From contig CAMAPO010000009.1 in NCBI GenBank assembly GCA_945860245.1, positions 1 through 44,946 on the forward strand: a stretch of 44,946 nt of DNA, written 5' to 3'. The notes beneath the pieces are model-generated. The model searched no databases. It was not told the origin of the DNA and worked only from the letters and a program-made list of their open reading frames with translations. This document shows, one piece after another, positions 38,917-44,946 of the stretch (the first letter of the stretch is position 1; every line of letters starts with the position of its first letter). This DNA comes from Bifidobacterium breve. GTDB taxonomy: Bacteria > Actinomycetota > Actinomycetes > Nanopelagicales > Nanopelagicaceae. Position numbers and translations under genes: made by a program.

Positions 38917-40338
38917 TTACTCATCTTTCATGCGCGATGCCGCCAAGGCTTTTCGCCAGGTTTTAAGCCTTTCTTGCCGCTCTGGTTCTGAGATTTTCGG
39001 TAGATACTCGTCGTATTTCAATTCAATCTTCTCCAGATCTGAAAGTGTGACAAGACCTGCACCGAGTGATGCAACCATCGCTGCACCGAATGCAGATAGT
39101 TCAAGAAGTTGTGAAGATTTAATCTTCTTGCCACTTAGATCTGCCAGCATCTGCATCAGATATCTGTTGCGCGCACCTCCGCCATCGGCGTAGAGAGTTT
39201 CAATCGTGATATCCGATTTAGCAAAATCTTCAAGAACATCATTAATTTGTGCTGCAGTTGATCTCAGCGCTGCAGCAGCTAAATCTGATCTCGTCGAGCC
39301 GCGGGTAAGCCCGGTAATAATTCCGGTTGCTTCGCGATCCCACCAAGGTGCACCTAACCCGCTAAATGCTGGAACTAGCTCCACTTGTTCTGTTGATTTT
39401 GGCGCCAACTCCGCTAATTCATCTGGAGTTGTGCCGAGAAGTTCTGCCAACCAGACCAAGGTTGAACCAGTGGAGAGAATATTGGCTTCGGCGGCTTGGG
39501 TTATCTGACTATCGATTTGCCAAGCGATTGTCTGTGGTTTTGTTTTTGTAAGACCCATAATTGAAGTTCCGGTACCGAAGGTAGCTTTAAAGTTTCCAGA
39601 CTTCCAACCTTGGTGAGCAAAGAGGGCGGCATGAGAGTCGCCCATAATTCCAGATAGCGGTACCTCGTTACTTAGCCCGAGCGCCTGCATATTTGTGCAA
39701 ATGTGTTTTTCATTAGATGCACAAACTCGAGGTAGTTGCGATTCATCAATAGCAAATACCGAAAGAAGTTCTGGGCTCCATTGACCGGTGTTGATATCCA
39801 ATAACTGAGTGCGGCTAGCGCTGCCTGCTTCAACAATATGTCCCGCACCCAGTTTGAATACGATCCAAGAGTCAATTGTTCCGATACAAATATTGGCGCT
39901 TTGATATTTATTATTTTCAAATAACCATTGCGTCTTGAGGGCGGAGAACATCGGATCTAATTCCAGGCCGCTGATTGCCTTAACTTGGGCAGCGTTTTTC
40001 AACTGTTTTTCCGCAAGTTCTGATGCTCTGCGATCTTGCCAGGTGATTACCTTGGTGAGGGCCTTACCAGTGTTGCGATCCCAAAGTAAAACTGATTCGC
40101 GCTGAATACTTAAGCCAACTGCAGCGATTTTATGAGCGCTAGTTATCTCTTTACTTGCAGTAACGACAGATTGCCAGATCTCTTCAGGATCTTGCTCTAC
40201 CCACCCAGCTTTCGGAAAAGTTGTCGCAATTTTAACTTCAGCCTGAGCAACGACTTTTCCACTTACATCTATCGCAAGTGCCTTTGTAGATCCGCTACCT
40301 TGATCGATAGCTAAAATTATGGGGGGGTTATCTGCCAT
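38917..40338 (-). CDS. FGGY-family carbohydrate kinase, candidate D-apulose kinase
   Basis: A 473-residue kinase close to glycerol kinase and xylulokinase in layout. Seen: ILAIDQGSGSTKALAIDV at the N-terminus, SIQRESVLLWDRNTGK near 80 (the Q-R-E substrate loop of glycerol kinases), TWQDRRA near 105, MGDSHAALFAHQG near 230 with the catalytic Asp, the ATP-site TFGTGTSIM near 258, and YADGGGARNRYLMQMLADL near 395. Two Pro codons near the start are CCC CCC within a run of seven Cs. The gene overlaps the end of the second transketolase gene by 11 nt, so translation is coupled; the TIM-barrel isomerase follows. Sequence alone does not fix the substrate. Confidence 0.75.
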   Translation of the reverse strand: MADNPPIILAIDQGSGSTKALAIDVSGKVVAQAEVKIATTFPKAGWVEQDPEEIWQSVVTASKEITSAHKIAAVGLSIQRESVLLWDRNTGKALTKVITWQDRRASELAEKQLKNAAQVKAISGLELDPMFSALKTQWLFENNKYQSANICIGTIDSWIVFKLGAGHIVEAGSASRTQLLDINTGQWSPELLSVFAIDESQLPRVCASNEKHICTNMQALGLSNEVPLSGIMGDSHAALFAHQGWKSGNFKATFGTGTSIMGLTKTKPQTIAWQIDSQITQAAEANILSTGSTLVWLAELLGTTPDELAELAPKSTEQVELVPAFSGLGAPWWDREATGIITGLTRGSTRSDLAAAALRSTAAQINDVLEDFAKSDITIETLYADGGGARNRYLMQMLADLSGKKIKSSQLLELSAFGAAMVASLGAGLVTLSDLEKIELKYDEYLPKISEPERQERLKTWRKALAASRMKDE

Positions 40339-41278
40339 TTTTCAAAAGTTCTCGCGCCGCAGCGGCGATGGCATCGGCTGTAAGTCCAAAGTGTTCTAAT
40401 AAATAGGAAGCAGATCCAGTTGGCGCAAATGAATCAATGCCCATCAACTTCATCGGAGTCGGATGGTTCTGGACCACAAACTCAGCGATTGCGCCACCGA
40501 CTCCGCCGCGGGTTACTGATTCCTCAGCGGTGATGATTGCTTTCGTTTCTTTAGCTGCCGCCAGTATTTCTGCAGTATCAAGAGGTGAAACGGTTGAAAG
40601 ATTAATTACGCGTGCCGATATTCCATCAGCCTTTAACTGTCCTGCCGCCGCGATTGCGCGAGAAACCACAGTGCCGGTAGCGATAATGGCTATGTCACTG
40701 CCATCGACAATGCGCATCGCTTTATTGGGAATAAACGCTGGGCTCTGACCTTGTGAAACAGATGGAACTTTGAAGCGACCAATGCGCATAAAGACTGGGC
40801 CTTCTGTATTTGCCGCCCAACGAACTGCACCTTCAGTCTGCGCTTCATCCGCTGGTAAAACAATTGGCAGCGAATCAAGAGCGCGCATCCAAGCAATATC
40901 TTCAATTGAGTGATGTGTTGGGCCGAGTTCACCGTAAGAAATACCTGGGCTCATGCCGCAGAGTTTTACATTGGTGCGGGTATAAACAACGTCAGCTTTG
41001 ATCTGTTCTAGAGCGCGGCCAGTTAAAAACGGAGCGGCAGCGCATACAAATGGTGTAAATCCAGCATTCGCTAGCCCGGCAGCGACGCCGACCATATTTT
41101 GTTCTGCGATTCCGACATCGATTAAACGATCTGGAAAAAGGTCGCGGAATTCGCCTAAATTACTTGATCCGACTGAGTCGTTGCAGACAACAACAATCTT
41201 TTGGTTTTCATTTGCGAGGGCAATTAAAGTCTTGGCAAAAATTATACGATTATCAAACTCTTCAAGTTTTTCGCTCAT
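40328..41278 (-). CDS. Transketolase, C-terminal subunit (split transketolase; apulose-4-phosphate type candidate)
   Basis: A 316-residue protein containing the pyrimidine-binding and C-terminal domains of a thiamine-diphosphate enzyme. DRLIDVGIAEQNMVGVAAGLA near residue 50 carries the catalytic Glu that activates the cofactor aminopyrimidine (GIAEQNM), GPTHHSIEDIAWMRAL near 118 is the canonical TKT block, and AEESVTRGGVGGAIAEFV near 252 lies in the C-terminal domain. It is encoded after the N-terminal subunit with an ATGA overlap. Full-size transketolases are single chains of about 660 residues; split ones occur in actinobacteria and archaea, and the AptA/AptB pair of the apiose pathway has this layout. 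Confidence 0.8.
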   Translation of the reverse strand: MSEKLEEFDNRIIFAKTLIALANENQKIVVVCNDSVGSSNLGEFRDLFPDRLIDVGIAEQNMVGVAAGLANAGFTPFVCAAAPFLTGRALEQIKADVVYTRTNVKLCGMSPGISYGELGPTHHSIEDIAWMRALDSLPIVLPADEAQTEGAVRWAANTEGPVFMRIGRFKVPSVSQGQSPAFIPNKAMRIVDGSDIAIIATGTVVSRAIAAAGQLKADGISARVINLSTVSPLDTAEILAAAKETKAIITAEESVTRGGVGGAIAEFVVQNHPTPMKLMGIDSFAPTGSASYLLEHFGLTADAIAAAARELLKNGR

Positions 41279-42087
41279 AGTTTTCCCAATTGCGCTAGCG
41301 CCTCGGCATATTGCTCTGCAGATGGAACTTTATGGTGCCACTCAGCTTTGCCTTCCATAAAGTCAACGCCTTTACCCTTTGTGGTCTGGGCGATAACAAC
41401 ACGAGGTTTTGTCTGTGGATCGGTAAAAGCTTTTAATAAAGCTACATAATCGTGGCCATCTGCAACTACAACTTCCCACCCAAATGATTCAAATTTCTTA
41501 TCAAGCGGATCAAGTTCATTTGTCTTTGAAGTTGGGCTACCTTGCTGAAGACCATTTCGGTCTATGACTGCAATTAAATTGGTAAGTTTGCGGTGGCCGG
41601 CAAACATAGCGGCTTCCCAATTGCTGCCTTCTTGCAATTCACCATCGCCCATAATTACAAAAGAGCGGCTGCCGTTTTTCTCTAATTGCGCGCCGATAGC
41701 TGTGCCGACTGCGATAGGAAAACCATGACCAAGTGGACCAGTATTTGATTCAACGCCTGGAACCTTGTTGCGGTTGGGGTGGCCATTTAAATTACTTAAA
41801 GGTCGCGCAAAAGTTTTTAGATCTTCAACAGGAAAAAAGCCACGCACCGCCAAGGTTGAATAAAGGGCAACCGCGGCATGGCCTTTACTTAAAATTAAAC
41901 GATCGCGATCAGCTTTATTTGGATCTTTTGGATCAACTCTTAAAACTGCGCCAAAGAGCGTTGCCAAGATATCTGTAACAGAGAAGTCGCCGCCGATATG
42001 GCCCATGCCGGCGCCTTTTATTGTGTGAAGGATTTGTAGGCGGATTTCTCGCGCTAAATCAGCGATTTCCTGCGTACTCATCGACAT
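41275..42087 (-). CDS. Transketolase, N-terminal subunit (split transketolase; apulose-4-phosphate type candidate)
   Basis: A 270-residue protein with the pyrophosphate-binding domain. Seen: GAGMGHIGGDFSVTDILATLF near residue 27 (His-binding region), DRLILSKGHAAVALYS near 62, GPLGHGFPIAVGTAIG near 118, and the thiamine-diphosphate/Mg motif GDGELQEGSNWEAAMFAGHRKLTNLIAVIDRNGL near 148 (GDG...N spaced about 28). It opens the operon and its start has AAGG 4 nt before the first ATG; a second ATG two codons on is possible. In the apiose pathway such a pair transfers the two-carbon unit of apulose 4-phosphate to glyceraldehyde 3-phosphate, giving xylulose 5-phosphate and dihydroxyacetone phosphate. 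A housekeeping-type paralogue is the alternative. Confidence 0.8.
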   Translation of the reverse strand: MSMSTQEIADLAREIRLQILHTIKGAGMGHIGGDFSVTDILATLFGAVLRVDPKDPNKADRDRLILSKGHAAVALYSTLAVRGFFPVEDLKTFARPLSNLNGHPNRNKVPGVESNTGPLGHGFPIAVGTAIGAQLEKNGSRSFVIMGDGELQEGSNWEAAMFAGHRKLTNLIAVIDRNGLQQGSPTSKTNELDPLDKKFESFGWEVVVADGHDYVALLKAFTDPQTKPRVVIAQTTKGKGVDFMEGKAEWHHKVPSAEQYAEALAQLGKL

Positions 42088-42163
42088 AGTGCCTTAACTC
42101 TATGCGTAAATAGATCAGGGTCAATACCAATTTTTTGATGGTTACTTATTATTGCTAGTTCTG

Positions 42164-42169
42164 TACTCT
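42164..42169 (+). promoter_or_regulatory. -10-like hexamer of a probable leaderless pepP promoter
   Basis: TACTCT lies 7 nt upstream of the ATG of the aminopeptidase gene, and no ribosome-binding site is present. The divergent gap to the transketolase operon is 89 bp. Confidence 0.45.
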
Positions 42170-42176
42170 TAGCGAT

Positions 42177-43634
42177 ATGAATGAGAAGGTCGAAGCCCCC
42201 GAAGTTAACGAAGTGCGATCTTACGATGTTGCACCGCCTGCGGGTTATGCAGAATTTATGCGCACCGGTTGGGCGCCCTCAAATCTTGAAGGCTTGCAGC
42301 CACTTGAGGTTGTTACTTACGCATTTACTCGTCGCCAAGTTTTATCTGCAGCTTTTCCAAATATTCGCCTAGTGATTCCCTCAGGTAATTTCAAGACTAG
42401 ATCTAATGACACTGAATATGCTTTCCGTCCACATAGCGCATTCGCTTACTACAGCGGCGTGCAAGGATCTGATGCGGTTCCAGATTCAGTATTGGTGATG
42501 GAACCAAATGAAGCTGGTGGCCACGATTCATATCTTTATCTCCATCCACGGTCAACTCGCGAAACCGATGCTTTTTATACCGATCGCAAATATGGCGAAC
42601 TCTGGGTAGGCCGCCACTTCACACTTGATGAAGCCAATACGGTTTATCAAATCCCAACTCGCGATGTAGAAAAGATTGAAGACCTGCTTCGTTTTAGTAA
42701 AGAGACTCTGTTGATTCGCGGCGAAGATGCGCTGATGGATAAATTGATCTCAAAAAACGCGCGAGAGCCAGAATTTCTGACCTTTACATCTGAACAACGT
42801 TTGGTAAAAGATGGCTATGAAGTTAGCGAATTGCAGGCTGCTGTGGATGCAACTGGTCGTGGATTTAGCGATGTAATCGCAGCGATGCCTGCCGCAGCCG
42901 GACATCCACGCGGCGAAAGAATTGTAGAAGGTGCTTTCTTTGGTCGTGCCCGTTTAGAAGGTAATGACATTGGGTACACAACTATTGCGGCTGCGGGATC
43001 ACACGCCTGCGTGCTGCACTGGATCCGCAACGATGGTGCGGTTCGTAATGGCGAATTGTTGCTCCTTGATGCCGGTGTGGAGATGGATTCTTATTACACT
43101 GCAGATATAACTCGCACTTTGCCAGTAAATGGAAAATTTACGCCTACACAACGCGCCTTGTATATGTTGGTTTATGAAGCGCAATTAGCTGGCTTTGCTG
43201 CGATAAAACCAGGAGCCCAATTCTTAGATATTAACCGGGCATCACAACGCGTTCTTGCACAAGGTTTGGCAGATATGGGCGTCTTAACAGTTAGCGCTGA
43301 AGAGTCAATGAAGCCTGAAGTTGGGTTGCATCGCCGCTGGACTTTGCACGGGGTTAGCCATCACCTTGGCCTTGATGTGCACGATTGCGAACATGCGCGT
43401 CAAGATATGTATCGTGAAGGAATTTTGCGCGAAGGTATGGTTTTAACTGTTGAACCAGGGCTTTATATCCAGCCAGATGATGAACTATTTGCACCGGAAT
43501 ATCGCGGAATTGGTATCCGCATCGAAGATGATGTTGTGGTTACCGCAGATGGCTACCGCAATTTAAGCGAGAATATTCCGCGCCACCCAGATGCGATCGA
43601 AGAGTGGATGAAAACGATCCAACAATCAATATAA
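42177..43634 (+). CDS. pepP: Xaa-Pro aminopeptidase (aminopeptidase P)
   Basis: A 485-residue metallopeptidase that removes the residue before a proline at the N-terminus of peptides. The N-terminal AMP_N domain covers about residues 35-190 (FRPHSAFAYYSGVQGSDAVP). The M24 catalytic domain shows all five metal ligands: LLLDAGVEMDSYYTADITRT (two Asp, about 300-312), HGVSHHLGLDVHD (His, about 400), TVEPGLYI (Glu, about 425) and RIEDDVVV (Glu, about 445). Length and domain order are those of actinobacterial PepP proteins. It is a single gene; the ABC exporter follows after 9 nt, so they may be cotranscribed. No signal peptide; cytoplasmic. Confidence 0.93.
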   Translation: MNEKVEAPEVNEVRSYDVAPPAGYAEFMRTGWAPSNLEGLQPLEVVTYAFTRRQVLSAAFPNIRLVIPSGNFKTRSNDTEYAFRPHSAFAYYSGVQGSDAVPDSVLVMEPNEAGGHDSYLYLHPRSTRETDAFYTDRKYGELWVGRHFTLDEANTVYQIPTRDVEKIEDLLRFSKETLLIRGEDALMDKLISKNAREPEFLTFTSEQRLVKDGYEVSELQAAVDATGRGFSDVIAAMPAAAGHPRGERIVEGAFFGRARLEGNDIGYTTIAAAGSHACVLHWIRNDGAVRNGELLLLDAGVEMDSYYTADITRTLPVNGKFTPTQRALYMLVYEAQLAGFAAIKPGAQFLDINRASQRVLAQGLADMGVLTVSAEESMKPEVGLHRRWTLHGVSHHLGLDVHDCEHARQDMYREGILREGMVLTVEPGLYIQPDDELFAPEYRGIGIRIEDDVVVTADGYRNLSENIPRHPDAIEEWMKTIQQSI

Positions 43635-43643
43635 GATTGAATA

Positions 43644-44570
43644 ATGAGCCAATCGCTAATTCACGCTCGAGGGTTAACTAAAAAATTCGGTGATTTTACC
43701 GCTGTTAATGGGATTGATTTCGATGTAGTTAAAGGTGAATCCTTCGGATTGTTAGGCCCTAATGGGGCTGGAAAATCCACTGCCATGCGCATGATCGGCG
43801 CCACCTCACAGCGCACATCCGGTGATCTCACGATTCTAGATAAAGATCCAGATAAATTTGGACCACAAATCCGTGCCCACTTAGGCGTGGTTCCACAACA
43901 AGATAATTTAGATACTCACTTAAGTGTTACTGACAATCTTTACATCTACGGTCGCTACTTCGGGCTAAGCCGTAAATTTCTTAAAGGCAAAATTGAAGAG
44001 CTATTAACCTTTGCCCAACTTGAAGAGAAGCGAAATGCCAAAGTTGAATCGTTAAGCGGTGGGATGAAGCGCCGTTTAACCATTGCGCGCGCACTTGTCA
44101 GCGAACCCGAGATTTTGATGCTTGATGAGCCGACCACTGGGTTGGATCCACAAGCACGACATATCCTGTGGGATCGCTTATTTAGGTTGAAAGATGATGG
44201 TGTAACTCTGATGATTACAACTCACTTTATGGACGAGGCTGAACAACTCTGTGATCGCTTAGTTGTTATGGATAAAGGTTCAATTATGGCCGAGGGAAGT
44301 CCGGCACAACTTATTAAAGATTATTCAACGAAAGAAGTTCTGGAAGTTCGTTTTGGCTCAGAGCGCAATGCGCATATGGCAGATGAGCTGCGCCAACTCT
44401 GTGATCGAATAGAAGAGTTGCCGGATCGCATCTTGATGTATACCGAAGATGGGGAAGAGTTACTTGAACGCGTCTATAAGAAGAGTTTCCACCCAAAGAC
44501 TTCACTTGTGCGCCGTAGTTCATTGGAAGATGTCTTCCTGCGCTTGACCGGAAGAACGCTGATCGATTAA
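43644..44570 (+). CDS. ABC-2 type exporter ATPase (NodI/DrrA-like)
   Basis: A 308-residue ATP-binding subunit. Walker A GPNGAGKST is near residue 39, the Q-loop is VVPQQDNLD near 86, the signature is LSGGMKRRLTIARAL near 136, and Walker B plus D-loop is ILMLDEPTTGLDP near 156, with the H-loop in TTHFMDEAEQL. The C-terminal 80 residues beyond the ATPase core (EVLEVRFGSERN...SLEDVFLRLTGRTL) match the DrrA/NodI extension. The stop TAA shares its last A with the ATG of a membrane protein gene, its obvious permease partner. The substrate cannot be told: drug, lipid and polysaccharide exporters all have this type. Confidence 0.9.
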   Translation: MSQSLIHARGLTKKFGDFTAVNGIDFDVVKGESFGLLGPNGAGKSTAMRMIGATSQRTSGDLTILDKDPDKFGPQIRAHLGVVPQQDNLDTHLSVTDNLYIYGRYFGLSRKFLKGKIEELLTFAQLEEKRNAKVESLSGGMKRRLTIARALVSEPEILMLDEPTTGLDPQARHILWDRLFRLKDDGVTLMITTHFMDEAEQLCDRLVVMDKGSIMAEGSPAQLIKDYSTKEVLEVRFGSERNAHMADELRQLCDRIEELPDRILMYTEDGEELLERVYKKSFHPKTSLVRRSSLEDVFLRLTGRTLID

Positions 44571-44946
44571 TGAGTTCTCTCCAAGCCAGACAAGGTTCAC
44601 TCAAGATTGTTAACTCCGCAAAGGTGGCCGCGCGTGGCGCTCTCTTTGTTACGGAAGCTCGATTGCGCAACATGCTCAAATGGGTTTGGTTAATAATCTC
44701 AATTGCGATCGCTAACCCCGTTCTATATCTAATTTCTATTGGACTCGGCCTTGGTTCTTTCATTGATGGGAACACTGGCGCAGTAGGCGTCGATGGCGTT
44801 TCGTACCTAACTTTTCTTGCTCCAGCGCTGCTTGCAACCGCTGCGATTCAGGGAGCGATGGATGAGAGTGTCTACCCAACCCTCGAAGGATTTAAATGGC
44901 CTAAGAATTTTTACTCAATGAATGCAACTCCACTGAGTGGAAATCA
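44570..44946 (+). CDS. ABC-2 type exporter permease, 5' part (3' end outside window)
   Basis: The frame from ATG 44570 stays open to the end of the window, giving 125 residues of a longer protein. After about 35 polar residues (KVAARGALFVTEARLRNMLK, the amphipathic N-terminal helix typical of ABC-2 permeases) comes a hydrophobic segment (WVWLIISIAIANPVLYLISIGLGLG), an extracytoplasmic loop (FIDGNTGAVGVDG) and a second segment (YLTFLAPALLATAAIQGAM), then ESVYPTLEGFKWPKNFYSMNATPLS, which fits the NodJ/DrrB family. It overlaps the ATPase gene by one base (TAATG), so the two form one transporter. Confidence 0.85.
   Translation, partial: MSSLQARQGSLKIVNSAKVAARGALFVTEARLRNMLKWVWLIISIAIANPVLYLISIGLGLGSFIDGNTGAVGVDGVSYLTFLAPALLATAAIQGAMDESVYPTLEGFKWPKNFYSMNATPLSGN

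Noticed and set aside
12060-42087. RuBisCO-like apionate enzymes (OiaT/OiaX) or DUF1537 kinase (OiaK)
   Set aside because: No protein in the window has RuBisCO-like or DUF1537 features, so the phosphorylating branch of apionate degradation is not supported; the OiaC-type decarboxylase route is the one considered.
1-44946. CRISPR arrays, insertion sequences, prophage or toxin-antitoxin genes
   Set aside because: No regularly spaced repeats of CRISPR type, no transposase or integrase motifs and no recognisable phage or toxin-antitoxin genes were found.

Overview
The window (about 45 kb) looks like the chromosome of a small-genome, moderately low-G+C actinobacterium, most likely a freshwater acI / Nanopelagicales relative (Candidatus Planktophila or Nanopelagicus). 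This rests on actinobacterial-type proteins (FprA-like ferredoxin reductase, a ROK kinase of the polyphosphate-glucokinase group, an FrcABC-like sugar transporter, CDP-alcohol phosphotransferases), very dense packing, ATGA-type overlaps, many start codons only 5-7 nt from a -10-like hexamer (probable leaderless mRNAs), and convergent genes whose stop codons overlap. No stretch over about 300 bases lacks a gene. I see no CRISPR array, insertion sequence or prophage.

Layout. 1-2446: end of tryptophan 2,3-dioxygenase, a small PGPGW membrane protein and a class III aminotransferase. 2443-12000: sugar metabolism: a FrcK-like P-loop kinase, D-ribose pyranase, ribokinase-like PfkB kinase, Gfo/Idh oxidoreductase, class I aldolase, type I phosphomannose-isomerase-like protein, FGGY kinase, ROK kinase, AraD and AraB (no AraA). 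12060-20965: one rightward block that reads as a D-apionate/D-apiose oxidation locus: ApnO-like oxidoisomerase, OiaC-like TIM barrel, SDR, ApnL-like lactonase, then a ribose/fructose-type ABC importer and a GMC oxidoreductase. 20962-24063: shikimate dehydrogenase, IolE-like and IolG-like inositol enzymes, and an ABM monooxygenase.

24073-29348: a translationally coupled pair, a very large secreted Ig-like/Ala-rich stalk protein and a polytopic membrane protein, neither of which I can assign. Then tRNA-Arg(ACG), ferredoxin-NADP reductase, and an envelope-glycopolymer cluster (30965-37602: glycosyltransferase, two CDP-alcohol phosphotransferases, an ABC-exporter-like membrane domain without ATPase, a nucleotidyltransferase, and a glycosyltransferase/pyruvyltransferase fusion). 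The cluster ends near tRNA-Ser(GCT), beside which a near-copy of the tRNA 3' end lies. 37860-42087: a leftward operon of split transketolase, FGGY kinase and TIM-barrel isomerase whose make-up matches the known D-apiose isomerase / apulose kinase / apulose-4-phosphate transketolase route. 42177-44946: aminopeptidase P and an ABC-2 exporter cut by the window edge.

The most interesting reading is that the window carries two routes for the branched plant sugar apiose (oxidative via apionate, and isomerase/kinase/transketolase), around a shared RbsB-type importer. Family calls were made by eye from motifs and remembered families; no search was run.
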